A stretch of DNA of 48,551 nt from NCBI GenBank assembly GCA_021801605.1, contig JAJYXU010000028.1, positions 1-48,551 on the forward strand, in the 5' to 3' direction. Shown here one piece after another: positions 1 through 7,028 of the stretch (position 1 is the first letter of the stretch; every line of letters starts with the position of its first letter). The notes under the pieces are model-generated. The model had not been told where the DNA came from. It was given only the letters and a program-made list of their open reading frames with translations, and ran no database searches. The stretch is from Bacteroidota bacterium. GTDB lineage: Bacteria; Bacteroidota; Ignavibacteria; Ignavibacteriales; Melioribacteraceae. The position numbers were made by a program, and so were the translations under genes.

Positions 1-16
1 AAAAACATTATTATTT

Positions 17-113
17 GTCATTCTGACCCCGATTTATCGGGGGAAGAATCTAAAAACTTCTTTTTTGCTCGATTCCGAGATTCTTCACTCCACTTCGTTC
101 CGTTCAGAATGAC
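17..113. repeat. Intergenic inverted-repeat element with GTCATTCTGA ends
   Basis: The segment starts with GTCATTCTGA and ends with its complement TCAGAATGAC. Inside are GATTTATCGGGG and a segment with GATTCTTCACTCC, the style of short dispersed intergenic repeats common in Bacteroidota/Ignavibacteria genomes (family knowledge). No ORF covers it. It lies downstream of the minus-strand DsrE gene and could act as a 3' hairpin. The remaining bases up to 259 show nothing I can identify. Confidence 0.5.
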
Positions 114-259
114 ACCTTGCGTAAGGTGACTTATTCAGATATAATGCTGGCTTACATATCCAAGTCAGCACAAAATTTAGTTTAGGAATTAATAAATCTC
201 AATAAATTAAATAAGCGAGAGCATATAGAATAGGATTAACCTAGAATAAAAAACGGTAA

Positions 260-613
260 CTAAAACGAAATTACCTTATCGGAATCAACCGTCCATGCAG
301 TTAACTCAGCCATTGTGCTGATTTGAGCGCCTTCAATCAATTGAAGATTTTTAATACCTCTTGCATCAGCGCAAGTGCCGCAAATTTTAACTTGGCCACC
401 TTTGAGGAGAACAGATTTCAACATGCGTTCGATGTTGTAATAACCATTAGGAGTATTTTGATTTGGCAAAGCGCAAGTTGCGGCATCAGCCATTAAGAAT
501 ATTCTTACTTCATTTTCCGGAAAATCTTTTTGAATCTGCATTGAAAGACGAAGCGCGTTGTATGCTTTTTCCGTTCCGTAAGGCGCATCATTTATCAGGA
601 TGAGGTATTTCAT
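260..613 (-). CDS. DsrE/DsrF-like sulfur relay family protein
   Basis: 117 residues, the usual length for the DsrE/YchN fold. Visible family features are the N-terminal strand MKYLILINDAPYG followed by TEKAYNALRLSMQIQ, the segment VRIFLMADAATCAL, and a CGTCADARGI loop with the Cys pair CGTC at about residues 78-81. Proteins of this type carry or relay persulfide sulfur or act as small redox partners in the cytoplasm; the exact substrate cannot be told from sequence. It is the last gene of a minus-strand operon headed by an ArsR-rhodanese regulator. An AGGAGAAAT ribosome site precedes the ATG, and only 11 bases separate it from the methyltransferase stop. The rhodanese and OsmC genes upstream support a sulfane-sulfur or thiol-stress role (inference). 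Confidence 0.8.
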   Translation of the reverse strand: MKYLILINDAPYGTEKAYNALRLSMQIQKDFPENEVRIFLMADAATCALPNQNTPNGYYNIERMLKSVLLKGGQVKICGTCADARGIKNLQLIEGAQISTMAELTAWTVDSDKVISF

Positions 614-624
614 ATTTCTCCTAT

Positions 625-1191
625 TTATTTGTTAGCAATAATACCATAATGATATGGTGGTAACGAAATTTCTTTGTTGGTGATTTTAAAATTTGCTTCC
701 AGTAACCAATCAACACATTGGAGCGAAGTGGGGCGAATATCCAAAGAAGGTCCGCGCGGAGTTATTGAAGAATGGATCCAATGAATAATTCCGGCTTTAC
801 CGTCGGGTTTGAGTATGCGGTATGCTTCATTCAAAAGAGCTGCGGGATTTTCTGCGTGGAGAATATTGAAGAGCATAACATAATCAACGGAGTTATTTTG
901 AAGTCCGGTCCCTTCTTTCACAAAATCGCGTTTAAATGCTTTTATGTTAGATGATTTTGTTTCATTGATTCTTTGATTCAAGCGCTCAATCATAATCGGA
1001 TCGATATCAAACGCATAGAGATTACCTTTAATAATTTTTGCAGCGGGAATAGTAAATGTGCCGTATCCGGAACCAAATTCAACTGCATCGTTTATTGTAC
1101 GATCGAACTGGAGCTGTGAAAGAATAAATTGAGAATCGAAAAAAGATTCCCAGTAAGTTTCTTCAGGCATCCCGCTTTCACGTATCTTCAT
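625..1191 (-). CDS. Class I SAM-dependent methyltransferase
   Basis: 188 residues. The SAM-binding motif I is VEFGSGYGTFTIPAA (about residues 38-52), an acidic turn FDID follows at about 61-64, and later segments NSVDYVMLFNILHAE and EAYRILKPDGKAGIIHW are the usual post-I and motif III strands of the methyltransferase-11/25 families. The acceptor substrate is unknown. Similar small methyltransferases occur beside arsenic or sulfur stress genes, but the conserved cysteines typical of ArsM arsenite methyltransferase are absent; the only Cys I see is in SLQCVDWLL. It starts six bases after the OsmC stop and is probably translationally coupled, since no strong ribosome site precedes it. Confidence 0.8.
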   Translation of the reverse strand: MKIRESGMPEETYWESFFDSQFILSQLQFDRTINDAVEFGSGYGTFTIPAAKIIKGNLYAFDIDPIMIERLNQRINETKSSNIKAFKRDFVKEGTGLQNNSVDYVMLFNILHAENPAALLNEAYRILKPDGKAGIIHWIHSSITPRGPSLDIRPTSLQCVDWLLEANFKITNKEISLPPYHYGIIANK

Positions 1192-1197
1192 ATTTTA

Positions 1198-1728
1198 TTA
1201 ACCGATGAGTTCTATTGAAGGAACAAGTTTAACCGGATTTTTTAGTGTAAAGACAACCGGACAACGCTGTAAAGCCAGTTCCTCGGCTTGTTTGATTCTT
1301 TCAATCGGTTCATCACTTTCAACCGTCAGTTTAATACGAACCTCTTCCATTATGGGAGACTCATCAATGCCAAACACTTTTGAAAAATTGATGTCCGCTT
1401 CTACTTTGGTAGTTAATTTTTTTAATTTGATTCCGAGCATAGCAGCCATAGTTGCAAATGTTCCGGTATAGCAGGATGCTAATCCATAAAAGCAGTAGTG
1501 CATTGGTCCCGGATGCGAACCGCTTCCGCCCATAAATGTCGGGTTATCCACTCTGAATTCAGTCTCTCCATTTTCAAATTGTATTTTAGATACAAATTGA
1601 GTGCTGCCATTCTCAAGTATCCACTCTCCCTCAATTCCTTGAGTTCTTCTTGCACTAGAAGGATCTTTCTTAAGCAGTGCTTCAAAGGATTTAACACTGT
1701 CTATGTTAACGTTATTTAGCTTACTCAT
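1198..1728 (-). CDS. OsmC family peroxiredoxin-like protein
   Basis: 176 residues from the ATG at 1728, chosen because GGAG lies at a proper distance upstream; a longer reading to 1773 has no such site. OsmC/Ohr-type features are the two redox cysteines, one in GLASCYTGTFATMAAML and one in LQRCPVVFTLKNP, plus the GSGSHPGPMHYCFYG segment. OsmC proteins reduce organic hydroperoxides or handle persulfides in the cytoplasm. Position in an operon with a rhodanese regulator and DsrE protein favours sulfur/thiol stress (inference). The N-terminal 60 residues (MSKLNNVNIDSVKSFEALL) are longer than in the shortest OsmC proteins, as in the YhfA-like branch. Confidence 0.85.
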   Translation of the reverse strand: MSKLNNVNIDSVKSFEALLKKDPSSARRTQGIEGEWILENGSTQFVSKIQFENGETEFRVDNPTFMGGSGSHPGPMHYCFYGLASCYTGTFATMAAMLGIKLKKLTTKVEADINFSKVFGIDESPIMEEVRIKLTVESDEPIERIKQAEELALQRCPVVFTLKNPVKLVPSIELIG

Positions 1729-1759
1729 TTTTAACTCCAGATTTATTTTGTTATTATTT

Positions 1760-2065
1760 TTATGTAGCCACATTATTGGTAGTATTAATCCGGTAAAGAG
1801 CGTCTTTTAACAGCAATATTGAATCACATACTTTGGGATTTACGACAGTATATGAATCAGTATCGTTGACGGAAAATTTTTTGATTAATTTCATTTCAAG
1901 GAGTTGCCTTAGATAATTTTCAATAGTTATGCTATCGAGATTCACCAACTTAGCAATTTTTGTTGATGTTAAATGGTTTTCATAGAGAGAACAAAAAACA
2001 TCTACTAAGTCGGCATCGGAGAAGATATTTTTCAGAGTTTCATTTACGTTATTTTGATCTTTCAT
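1760..2065 (-). CDS. Small winged-helix DNA-binding protein
   Basis: 101 residues from the ATG at 2065, preceded by GCGGTG; an upstream TTG at 2077 is a weaker start. The pattern LVDVFCSLYENHLTSTKIAKL followed by DSITIENYLRQLLEMKLIKKF and TDSYTVVNP is a winged helix-turn-helix of ArsR/MarR type. No metal-binding CxC motif is present; cysteines occur singly (VDVFCSL and PKVCDSI). It follows the ArsR-rhodanese gene by 16 bases and precedes osmC by about 30, so it belongs to the same transcript and may be a co-regulator. Family assignment below the fold level is uncertain. Confidence 0.65.
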   Translation of the reverse strand: MKDQNNVNETLKNIFSDADLVDVFCSLYENHLTSTKIAKLVNLDSITIENYLRQLLEMKLIKKFSVNDTDSYTVVNPKVCDSILLLKDALYRINTTNNVAT

Positions 2066-2081
2066 ATAACACCGCAATAAA

Positions 2082-2741
2082 TTAAGTATTAATTGGCAGC
2101 CCTTGAGCTTGCCATGAATTTACATCCTCTTTTAATATAACTACGTTGAATCCTTTCTTAGTTAAAAGTTTTGCAGCTTCGGCTGCGAGCACGCAATATG
2201 GTCCTCTGCAATAAGCTACTATTTCCTTGTTTGCCGGGAGTTCAGCGGTTCTTTCTTTAAGATTACCTAACGGGATAGAAATAGCTTTTGGAAGATGACC
2301 GCTTATAAATTCTTCTTTTGGTCTCACATCAATAAGAGTAATCTCATCCTTATTCAGCTTATCCCATAATTCTTTTGTAGAGATTGGAACGAAAGCGGAT
2401 CTTTCTTCAAAAAAAAGTCTTGCAGTTTCTTTGATTTCAGCAGCACTTTTTTCCGCTAATGTCTGTAATCCCTTCCAGCATTTGGTAACTTCTTCATTTG
2501 CTAGACTATAAACAACTCTCACTCCTTCTTTTCTGCTCACTACAATTTTTGAGTTTTTTAGGATTTGAAGATGACGGGATGTATTGGCAAAGTTCATATT
2601 TGTTTCGCTGGAAAGAGTATCAACATCTCTTTCTCCTTGTGATAGAATATCTATCAATTCCAGCCGCTTAGGACTTGCAAAGGCGTTTGCTATATTAGCA
2701 AATTGCTGAAATGTTAAGTCCTTGAATTCTCTTCCGGTCAT
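2082..2741 (-). CDS. ArsR-type HTH fused to rhodanese domain
   Basis: 219 residues with two domains. Residues about 8-95 are an ArsR winged helix (FASPKRLELIDILSQGERDV, then SRHLQILKNSKIVVSRKEG). Residues about 120-217 are a rhodanese (LIDVRPKEEFISGHLPKAISI, then the active loop CRGPYCV with catalytic Cys). Rhodaneses transfer sulfane sulfur, so the fusion suggests a regulator that reads persulfide through its own enzyme domain. The paired regulatory cysteines of BigR/SqrR are not present in the HTH part; it has one Cys, in EVTKCWKGL. An AGAAGGAG site precedes the ATG. A perfect palindrome lies 21 bases upstream of the start, probably its own operator. It heads the sulfur/redox operon. Confidence 0.85.
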   Translation of the reverse strand: MTGREFKDLTFQQFANIANAFASPKRLELIDILSQGERDVDTLSSETNMNFANTSRHLQILKNSKIVVSRKEGVRVVYSLANEEVTKCWKGLQTLAEKSAAEIKETARLFFEERSAFVPISTKELWDKLNKDEITLIDVRPKEEFISGHLPKAISIPLGNLKERTAELPANKEIVAYCRGPYCVLAAEAAKLLTKKGFNVVILKEDVNSWQAQGLPINT

Positions 2742-2761
2742 AGCTCCTTCTTAAAAAAAAC

Positions 2762-2783
2762 TATTCAATTGATTAATTGAATA
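2762..2783. promoter_or_regulatory. Palindromic operator before ArsR-rhodanese gene
   Basis: Perfect inverted repeat TATTCAATT - gatt - AATTGAATA, with 9-base arms and a 4-base centre. It is placed 21 bases upstream of the start codon of the ArsR-rhodanese gene. ArsR-family operators are commonly AT-rich dyads of this size over the promoter, so autoregulation is likely (inference). Confidence 0.6.
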
Positions 2784-3103
2784 ATAGCGATTTGTTGTGA
2801 TAGTTGCAAATTTTAGTAATATTTTCAAAAAGTAAACGGCAAAGAGGATCAGAGGATTTTTAGGTGGCAAAAGAATAGTTAAGTTTATAGCATAAAGAAA
2901 AAAGAGAGAGAAGATGGAGAAAATACAAGAGTTGGCAGAGTTGTTATGTCATCAATAACAACAGCGCGAGAGAAAGTTATGCTTTCATTTTTTCCCTTTC
3001 GGTTTGTTTTTGATATTTGATTACTCTGGTTTAACACCAATAAATTTTTGTCCGTCTTTGCTGAGATTATTTAAATATTCTTCCGATTGATACTTTCACT
3101 GCT
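2784..3103. other. Intergenic stretch, possible decayed gene end
   Basis: No intact gene is visible. On the minus strand, about 3021-3095 reads KYQSEEYLNNLSKDGQKFIG and then VKPE before a TAA stop. This has protein-like composition but is preceded by an in-frame TGA. It could be the C-terminal remnant of a lost gene downstream of the DUF2231 gene, or chance. The 2800-2960 part is AT-rich without clear features. Confidence 0.25.
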
Positions 3104-4165
3104 TCATCTCAATGACTCAACCATTATCTCTTTTATGCTTATACTTCCTTTTCCAGTTATGCGCAAACCTACACTTCCGGGTTTAGGTTCATCATCGTGT
3201 CCGTGTACAATTATTTTATTATCAACATATCCGCGGAAATGTTTGCCATCGCTCACTACTTTTACCTCTATCCAACCCTTTTTAGCATAACGATCTTCTC
3301 CAAAAATATTTTCTTGTTCATTAGTTTTTCGCGCTAGAATAATCTTACTATTGCCAACTCTTAAAAAGTCATAGTTATTTTTATCTATGAAGTGATGGAT
3401 CAATTCCAGTTCACCATTAAAATCATCAATGTTAATTTTTGCTGTAACCTGAACGCTTTTAATTTTATTATCATAGACAAATACTACTTCTTTCTCCGGA
3501 TGAAGCATTAAAGCAGATTCGTCCCGATCATACATTGGGTCTAGCTTATCAGCGGAACCTTTAATCCATTTAAATTTTTCTTTTAAGACGGAAGCTGTAC
3601 CTTGCGCTGCAATCAGTTTCCATGAGCCGTCATTACTTTTGGTAAAAATTGAATCGGAAACTTGTTCTTCTTTTTGTCCATTTTTTGTTTCTGTTTTTTC
3701 AATTCTTGAAATATTACCTGTTCCTAATCCATGTCCGTAAACAAGTTTAGCCCCATATTCAGTAGTACGGAAAAGGAAATAAACTCCAACAAAAGCAATG
3801 AGTACAATAGGAACAACTATGGCTTTGTTCAATTTCTTAAGCCAAAAGCCGATTGATAAACGTACTATCGAATAAATAATAAAAAACCACATAGTAGTTT
3901 CTGCCCAATCAGCGTGATCGTTAACAGAAGAGATTACATTTGCGGGAATATTAAGTCCGTCAGAAGCGGAACGTCCTGTAAAAAATGTTATTATTATTAC
4001 TGTAGTTCCAATTGCGTATAAAACGAACGCCGATTTTTCCAGCCAATTAAATCTCTTTAAAAACAAACCTGAAACATCTAAAAGAACCGCCGCTATTAAA
4101 AGCACAATGGGAAAATGAACAATCATCGGATGAATGTTCGGTGCCCAATCTGGTATTAATTGCAT
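3104..4165 (-). CDS. DUF2231 membrane protein with C-terminal lectin-like domain
   Basis: 353 residues. The N-terminal half is a DUF2231-type membrane domain: NIHPMIVHFPIVLLIAAVLL at about 10-29, then further helices at about 43-63 (SAFVLYAIGTTVIIITFFTG), 90-108 and 113-132. HPMIVHFP is the family hallmark, with histidines suggestive of heme or metal contact. After a linker, residues about 175-353 form a predicted beta-sandwich (KSVQVTAKINIDDF, NYDFLRVGNSKIILAR, GWIEVKVVSDGKHFRGYVDN), like the concanavalin/DUF1080 lectin-like fold, presumably periplasmic. Function is unknown. It is the last gene of the long minus-strand metal-handling cluster, 47 bases after a small secreted protein. Confidence 0.7.
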   Translation of the reverse strand: MQLIPDWAPNIHPMIVHFPIVLLIAAVLLDVSGLFLKRFNWLEKSAFVLYAIGTTVIIITFFTGRSASDGLNIPANVISSVNDHADWAETTMWFFIIYSIVRLSIGFWLKKLNKAIVVPIVLIAFVGVYFLFRTTEYGAKLVYGHGLGTGNISRIEKTETKNGQKEEQVSDSIFTKSNDGSWKLIAAQGTASVLKEKFKWIKGSADKLDPMYDRDESALMLHPEKEVVFVYDNKIKSVQVTAKINIDDFNGELELIHHFIDKNNYDFLRVGNSKIILARKTNEQENIFGEDRYAKKGWIEVKVVSDGKHFRGYVDNKIIVHGHDDEPKPGSVGLRITGKGSISIKEIMVESLR

Positions 4166-4212
4166 AGTAACTCCTAATTAAATAATTATATAAATTGTTT
4201 ATAGTTCAAAAT

Positions 4213-4365
4213 TCATTCCCCGCTTATTGTGATAGTATCTCCGCCAACTATGGTTAACGTATCTTGTTTAGCAGCTTTTTCTTTCTTATGATCTTTTCCG
4301 CCGTGTGGGGAGATCACAGTTGCAAAGAGCATCAATAGAAGAATGCATGTAAATAAGTTTTTCAT
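4213..4365 (-). CDS. Small secreted His/Lys-rich protein
   Basis: 50 residues from the ATG at 4365, supported by TGGAG upstream; a longer reading to 4407 overlaps the preceding gene. A signal peptide (MKNLFTCILLLMLFATVIS) is followed by PHGGKDHKKEKAAKQD and TLTIVGGDTITISGE. The HGGKDHKK stretch could bind metal. It ends abruptly after a strand-like segment resembling the DTLTLTGKAIV start of the repeat units in the T9SS protein at 46516, so it may be a truncated relative (weak inference). No known family recognised. Confidence 0.5.
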   Translation of the reverse strand: MKNLFTCILLLMLFATVISPHGGKDHKKEKAAKQDTLTIVGGDTITISGE

Positions 4366-4381
4366 AAAAACTCCATTTTTA

Positions 4382-5266
4382 TTATTCACCAATGAGCCAA
4401 GTAACACCGGTGGAAACTAACAGACCGGGAGAAAATTTAGTTAATCCTACACCGCCGATAAGTGTAAGTGTTAGTTTTGAACTAAGCTGATGGTTAAGCC
4501 CCAGTGATAACTGCTGCGGTGCGGCGTAACCGGAAACAATTTCTGTGTAACCTTGATAGTAGAGTAGAAGCGATGAATTACCATCATTAAAATATTTTCC
4601 GAAACCAACTCCATAGGTAAAAGGATTTTTGTAAGTAATTCCGCTTGGATCGCCGATGTTTAGGTATCCCAAATCTGCAATTGTGAGATAGGAATCAAAT
4701 CCCTTGCGGAAAGTTACGGAGGCGCCATAATCAAATTTGCCGGTACCGATGTTTGTCATTCCGCTTGCTGTTGGAAATTTAACTTGATAATTGACCGATG
4801 CTGTAAAGCTATTTTCGTAGTTAGAATAAAATCGATAATTACCCGTCATAAAGATATCGCCTAGACCAATGCTTGAGTTCATAGAAGATGAAGAACCGAA
4901 CATATAAGGATTAAAATTGCTTCCATTGCTACCCATCATTCCACCATTGCCTGTATTGCCAACCATTCCGCCGGAGTTATTACCGGAAGAGTTACCACCA
5001 ATCGGTAGCATCATTCCACCGGACTGGCTGAGTGTATTGTTATTGCTAAAAATAATTGGTGTGGTAACATTCACGCTGAAATATTCTGATTGATAACGCA
5101 CTCCGCCATAAAAAGAAAAGAGTTTGCTGTAATTATTGTAATAATAATTTCCGCCGGAGTATTGAAGGCTGGTCGAAAGCGACCAGCCCTCTTGAGCAAA
5201 AGTTACTCCACTAAAAAGAATGACGGAAAAAATTAAAAGAAATATGCTTTTAATTTTTATCTGCAT
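4382..5266 (-). CDS. Outer-membrane beta-barrel (transporter-like), Met/Gly/Asn-rich loop
   Basis: 294 residues. A signal peptide ends near VTFAQ (residue 25). The rest alternates short amphipathic strands with aromatic ends (WSLSTSLQYSGGNYYYN, FSFYGGVRYQSEYFSVNV, SLLLYYQGYTEIVSG) and finishes STGVTWLIGE, as in outer-membrane barrels of the phenol-MetA/transporter type. Residues about 83-135 form a low-complexity loop rich in Met, Gly, Asn and Ser (GGMMLPIGG, GGMMGSNGSN). Methionine-rich exposed segments often bind Cu(I), which suits the neighbouring Met-rich protein and Cus operon (inference). It is 11 bases downstream of the Met-rich gene and probably co-transcribed. Confidence 0.65.
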   Translation of the reverse strand: MQIKIKSIFLLIFSVILFSGVTFAQEGWSLSTSLQYSGGNYYYNNYSKLFSFYGGVRYQSEYFSVNVTTPIIFSNNNTLSQSGGMMLPIGGNSSGNNSGGMVGNTGNGGMMGSNGSNFNPYMFGSSSSMNSSIGLGDIFMTGNYRFYSNYENSFTASVNYQVKFPTASGMTNIGTGKFDYGASVTFRKGFDSYLTIADLGYLNIGDPSGITYKNPFTYGVGFGKYFNDGNSSLLLYYQGYTEIVSGYAAPQQLSLGLNHQLSSKLTLTLIGGVGLTKFSPGLLVSTGVTWLIGE

Positions 5267-5276
5267 TTTATTATCC

Positions 5277-5762
5277 CTACTTCTTCATTGAGTTTGGAAG
5301 TTTCTTAATTTTGCCGAGCATGTCGTCATAATCTTTCATCATGTTTTTCATGTTGTCGGTCATGCCTTTCATGTGATCTTTCATTTCTGGATTGTCCATC
5401 ATTTTCTGATCACCCATCATGGTGTTTATTTGATCGAGCATGTTTTTCATGTTCTTCGACATATCGTTCATGTTTTGCATCATGCCGGTCATTTGAGAAC
5501 CCATTCCCATTTGATCTTTTTGGTTTTGCATCATGGAAAGCATCTTGCCGCTTTTATCCATGAGTTGATTCATTTGAGCCATCATGTTTTGCATGTCGCC
5601 CATTTTAGCTCCCATATTTTGCATGTTCTGCATTTGAGAGCCGGCTCCCATATTATTGCCGCTTCCGCTGCCATGTTGGTGTTGTGCAGATACAGTAATG
5701 CTGAAAACAAACATTACTGAAAGCATCATAGCTGTTTTAGCGAATGATTTTAATATATTCAT
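5277..5762 (-). CDS. Secreted methionine-rich protein, probable copper binder
   Basis: 161 residues from the ATG at 5762, chosen for its TAGGAGT ribosome site and because the signal peptide then sits at the start (SFAKTAMMLSVMFVFSITVS, cleavage near SAQ). By my count about 38 residues are Met, mostly in MQNM, MMQNM, KNMKNM and MKGM repeats, preceded by HQHGSGSG. The mature part is probably a long helix or coiled coil with Met stripes. Such proteins bind soft metals, mainly Cu(I)/Ag(I), in the periplasm (family knowledge, inferred here). No homologous named family is recognised. It lies between the PII-like gene and the outer-membrane barrel, whose loop is also Met-rich. The antisense His-rich reading is an artefact of ATG/CAT complementarity. 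Confidence 0.7.
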   Translation of the reverse strand: MNILKSFAKTAMMLSVMFVFSITVSAQHQHGSGSGNNMGAGSQMQNMQNMGAKMGDMQNMMAQMNQLMDKSGKMLSMMQNQKDQMGMGSQMTGMMQNMNDMSKNMKNMLDQINTMMGDQKMMDNPEMKDHMKGMTDNMKNMMKDYDDMLGKIKKLPNSMKK

Positions 5763-5836
5763 TGTGTTACTCCTATTTGTTATTGATTGATTATTAATTT
5801 CACCACTTGAGAAAATGGTGAGATAGTAGAATTCAC

Positions 5837-6130
5837 TCATTCATTTTCTCCTTTATATTTTTGATACATTTTTTTTAATCCCCCATCTTTGCTTTCTAAT
5901 GAGTAAACAAAAAAAGCATGATCTGCGGACTGACCGCATGACCCGATTTTGTGAACGACAGTCCGCACATTTTCAACTAAATGGTCGTCACATGATAATT
6001 CAAACCGAGATATTTGGGAGAGTGGTTTGAAATATTCTGTAACTTCTATTTCTTGAACTCCTAGAGTTTGTAATTCCTCAACTAACCAATGAACTCTAGT
6101 TGTGTTCACGTAAGCCGTTATCTTTTTCAT
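5837..6130 (-). CDS. PII-like (GlnB-fold) protein, metal-efflux associated type
   Basis: 97 residues. The opening MKKITAYVNTTRVHWLVEEL, then GVQEIEVTEYFKP, matches the first strand-helix-strand of PII/GlnB proteins. A shortened middle follows, then RFELSCDDHLVENVRTVVHK, the second strand-helix half. The T-loop with its uridylylated Tyr is missing, as in the PII-NG/DUF3240 branch often encoded next to CusA/CzcA-type RND pumps (family knowledge). Cys occurs in LSCDD and GSCGQS. It probably forms a cytoplasmic trimer sensing a metabolite or metal. It overlaps the YHS gene by four bases (ATGA), so the two are translationally coupled. Confidence 0.65.
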   Translation of the reverse strand: MKKITAYVNTTRVHWLVEELQTLGVQEIEVTEYFKPLSQISRFELSCDDHLVENVRTVVHKIGSCGQSADHAFFVYSLESKDGGLKKMYQKYKGENE

Positions 6131-6342
6131 TCCTTTTCATCCTCTCTAATATTTATTTCATTGCTTCCTTTTGAACTTTGAATATCATTGAAAGCTGCTA
6201 AGTATTTCTGAGGATCACTATCAAATGATTTTTTACAAGATGGCGCACAGAAATAATATGTCTCACCTTTGTAAAGTGTTTGTCCAGCGGCATCTTCTTT
6301 GACAAAGACCATTCCGCATACCGGGTCTTTTACAACTATCAT
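6127..6342 (-). CDS. YHS-domain metal-binding protein
   Basis: 71 residues. DPVCGMVFVKEDAAG, then YKGETYYFCAPSCKKSFDSD and PQKYLA, is a canonical YHS domain with Cys ligands in DPVCGM and FCAPSC. YHS domains occur in copper and heavy-metal ATPases and as free cytoplasmic proteins that bind Cu or Fe. Its ATG overlaps the stop of the ABC ATPase (TAATG) and carries a strong GGAGG site. Downstream it overlaps the PII-like gene by four bases. The order ATPase-YHS-PII suggests a metal-trafficking role with the ABC system. Confidence 0.85.
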   Translation of the reverse strand: MIVVKDPVCGMVFVKEDAAGQTLYKGETYYFCAPSCKKSFDSDPQKYLAAFNDIQSSKGSNEINIREDEKE

Positions 6343-7016
6343 TAGTTACCTCCGTCTAATTTTCCATCTTTTAGAAAGATGTTTTTATTTGCGTAAGCTT
6401 GATAATCTTTATTGTGCGTTACCAAAAGTATTGTTTTGCCTTCTTCAACAAGAAAACCAAAAATGTCCATGATATCTTCACTTGTCTTTGAATCCAGATT
6501 ACCAGTAGGTTCATCGGCAAGGATAATTAAAGGGTCGTTAATTAATGCACGTGCAATTGCAACCCTTTGTTGTTCGCCGCCGCTTAGTTCGTTAATTAGT
6601 CTTTTCGATTTATTTTTTAGGTGAACTTTATCTAGAGTAGCGTGAACAATTTCCCTTTTTTGTTGTCTGTTCAGATCACCAATAGCCAAAGGAACCATAA
6701 CATTTTCTTCAACAGTGAGATAAGGAATAAGGTGGAAAGCTTGAAAAACAAAACCTAAATACTCCCTGCGGAAGTCGGATAAATTATTTTGAGGAAGAGC
6801 ATAAATATTTAAATCATCAATCAGCACTTTCCCTTTTGTGGGAACAGAAAGACCACCTAACATCGTTAGAAGCGTGCTTTTCCCGGAACCGGATTCTCCC
6901 ATAATAGTTATGAATTGACCTCTATCTATTTCCAACGAAATATTATTCACCGCAGCAACGATCTCGGTTCCGGATTTGTATTCTTTACTTACATTTTCTA
7001 TTTCTATTAAACTCAT
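6342..7016 (-). CDS. ABC transporter ATP-binding protein, LolD/MacB type
   Basis: 224 residues, standard length. Walker A is GESGSGKST (about 39-47), the Q-loop is in [11 protein letters not shown], the signature is [15 protein letters not shown], Walker B is [14 protein letters not shown], and the switch His is in LLVTHN. The [16 protein letters not shown] and NLDS segments place it in the LolD/FtsE/MacB class, which couples to FtsX-type permeases instead of solute channels. It follows the FtsX-like permease by 12 bases. In P19-type iron loci such an ATPase acts with DUF2318 and FtsX proteins; a mechanotransmission or export role for metal or redox partners is inferred. Confidence 0.9.
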   Translation of the reverse strand: MSLIEIENVSKEYKSGTEIVAAVNNISLEIDRGQFITIMGESGSGKSTLLTMLGGLSVPTKGKVLIDDLNIYALPQNNLSDFRREYLGFVFQAFHLIPYLTVEENVMVPLAIGDLNRQQKREIVHATLDKVHLKNKSKRLINELSGGEQQRVAIARALINDPLIILADEPTGNLDSKTSEDIMDIFGFLVEEGKTILLVTHNKDYQAYANKNIFLKDGKLDGGN

Positions 7017-7028
7017 TTCTATGCCTCA

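Noticed and set aside
625-1191. ArsM arsenite methyltransferase
   Set aside because: SAM motifs are present but the conserved Cys residues that bind As(III) are absent, and the ars operon is 31 kb away.
1479-1719. ORFs on both strands inside osmC (72 and 73 codons)
   Set aside because: Shadows of the OsmC frame, which has the family motifs and the ribosome site.
5373-5720. 115-codon His-rich ORF on the plus strand
   Set aside because: It is antisense to the Met-rich gene. ATG codons read as CAT on the other strand, so the His richness is an artefact. No ribosome site.
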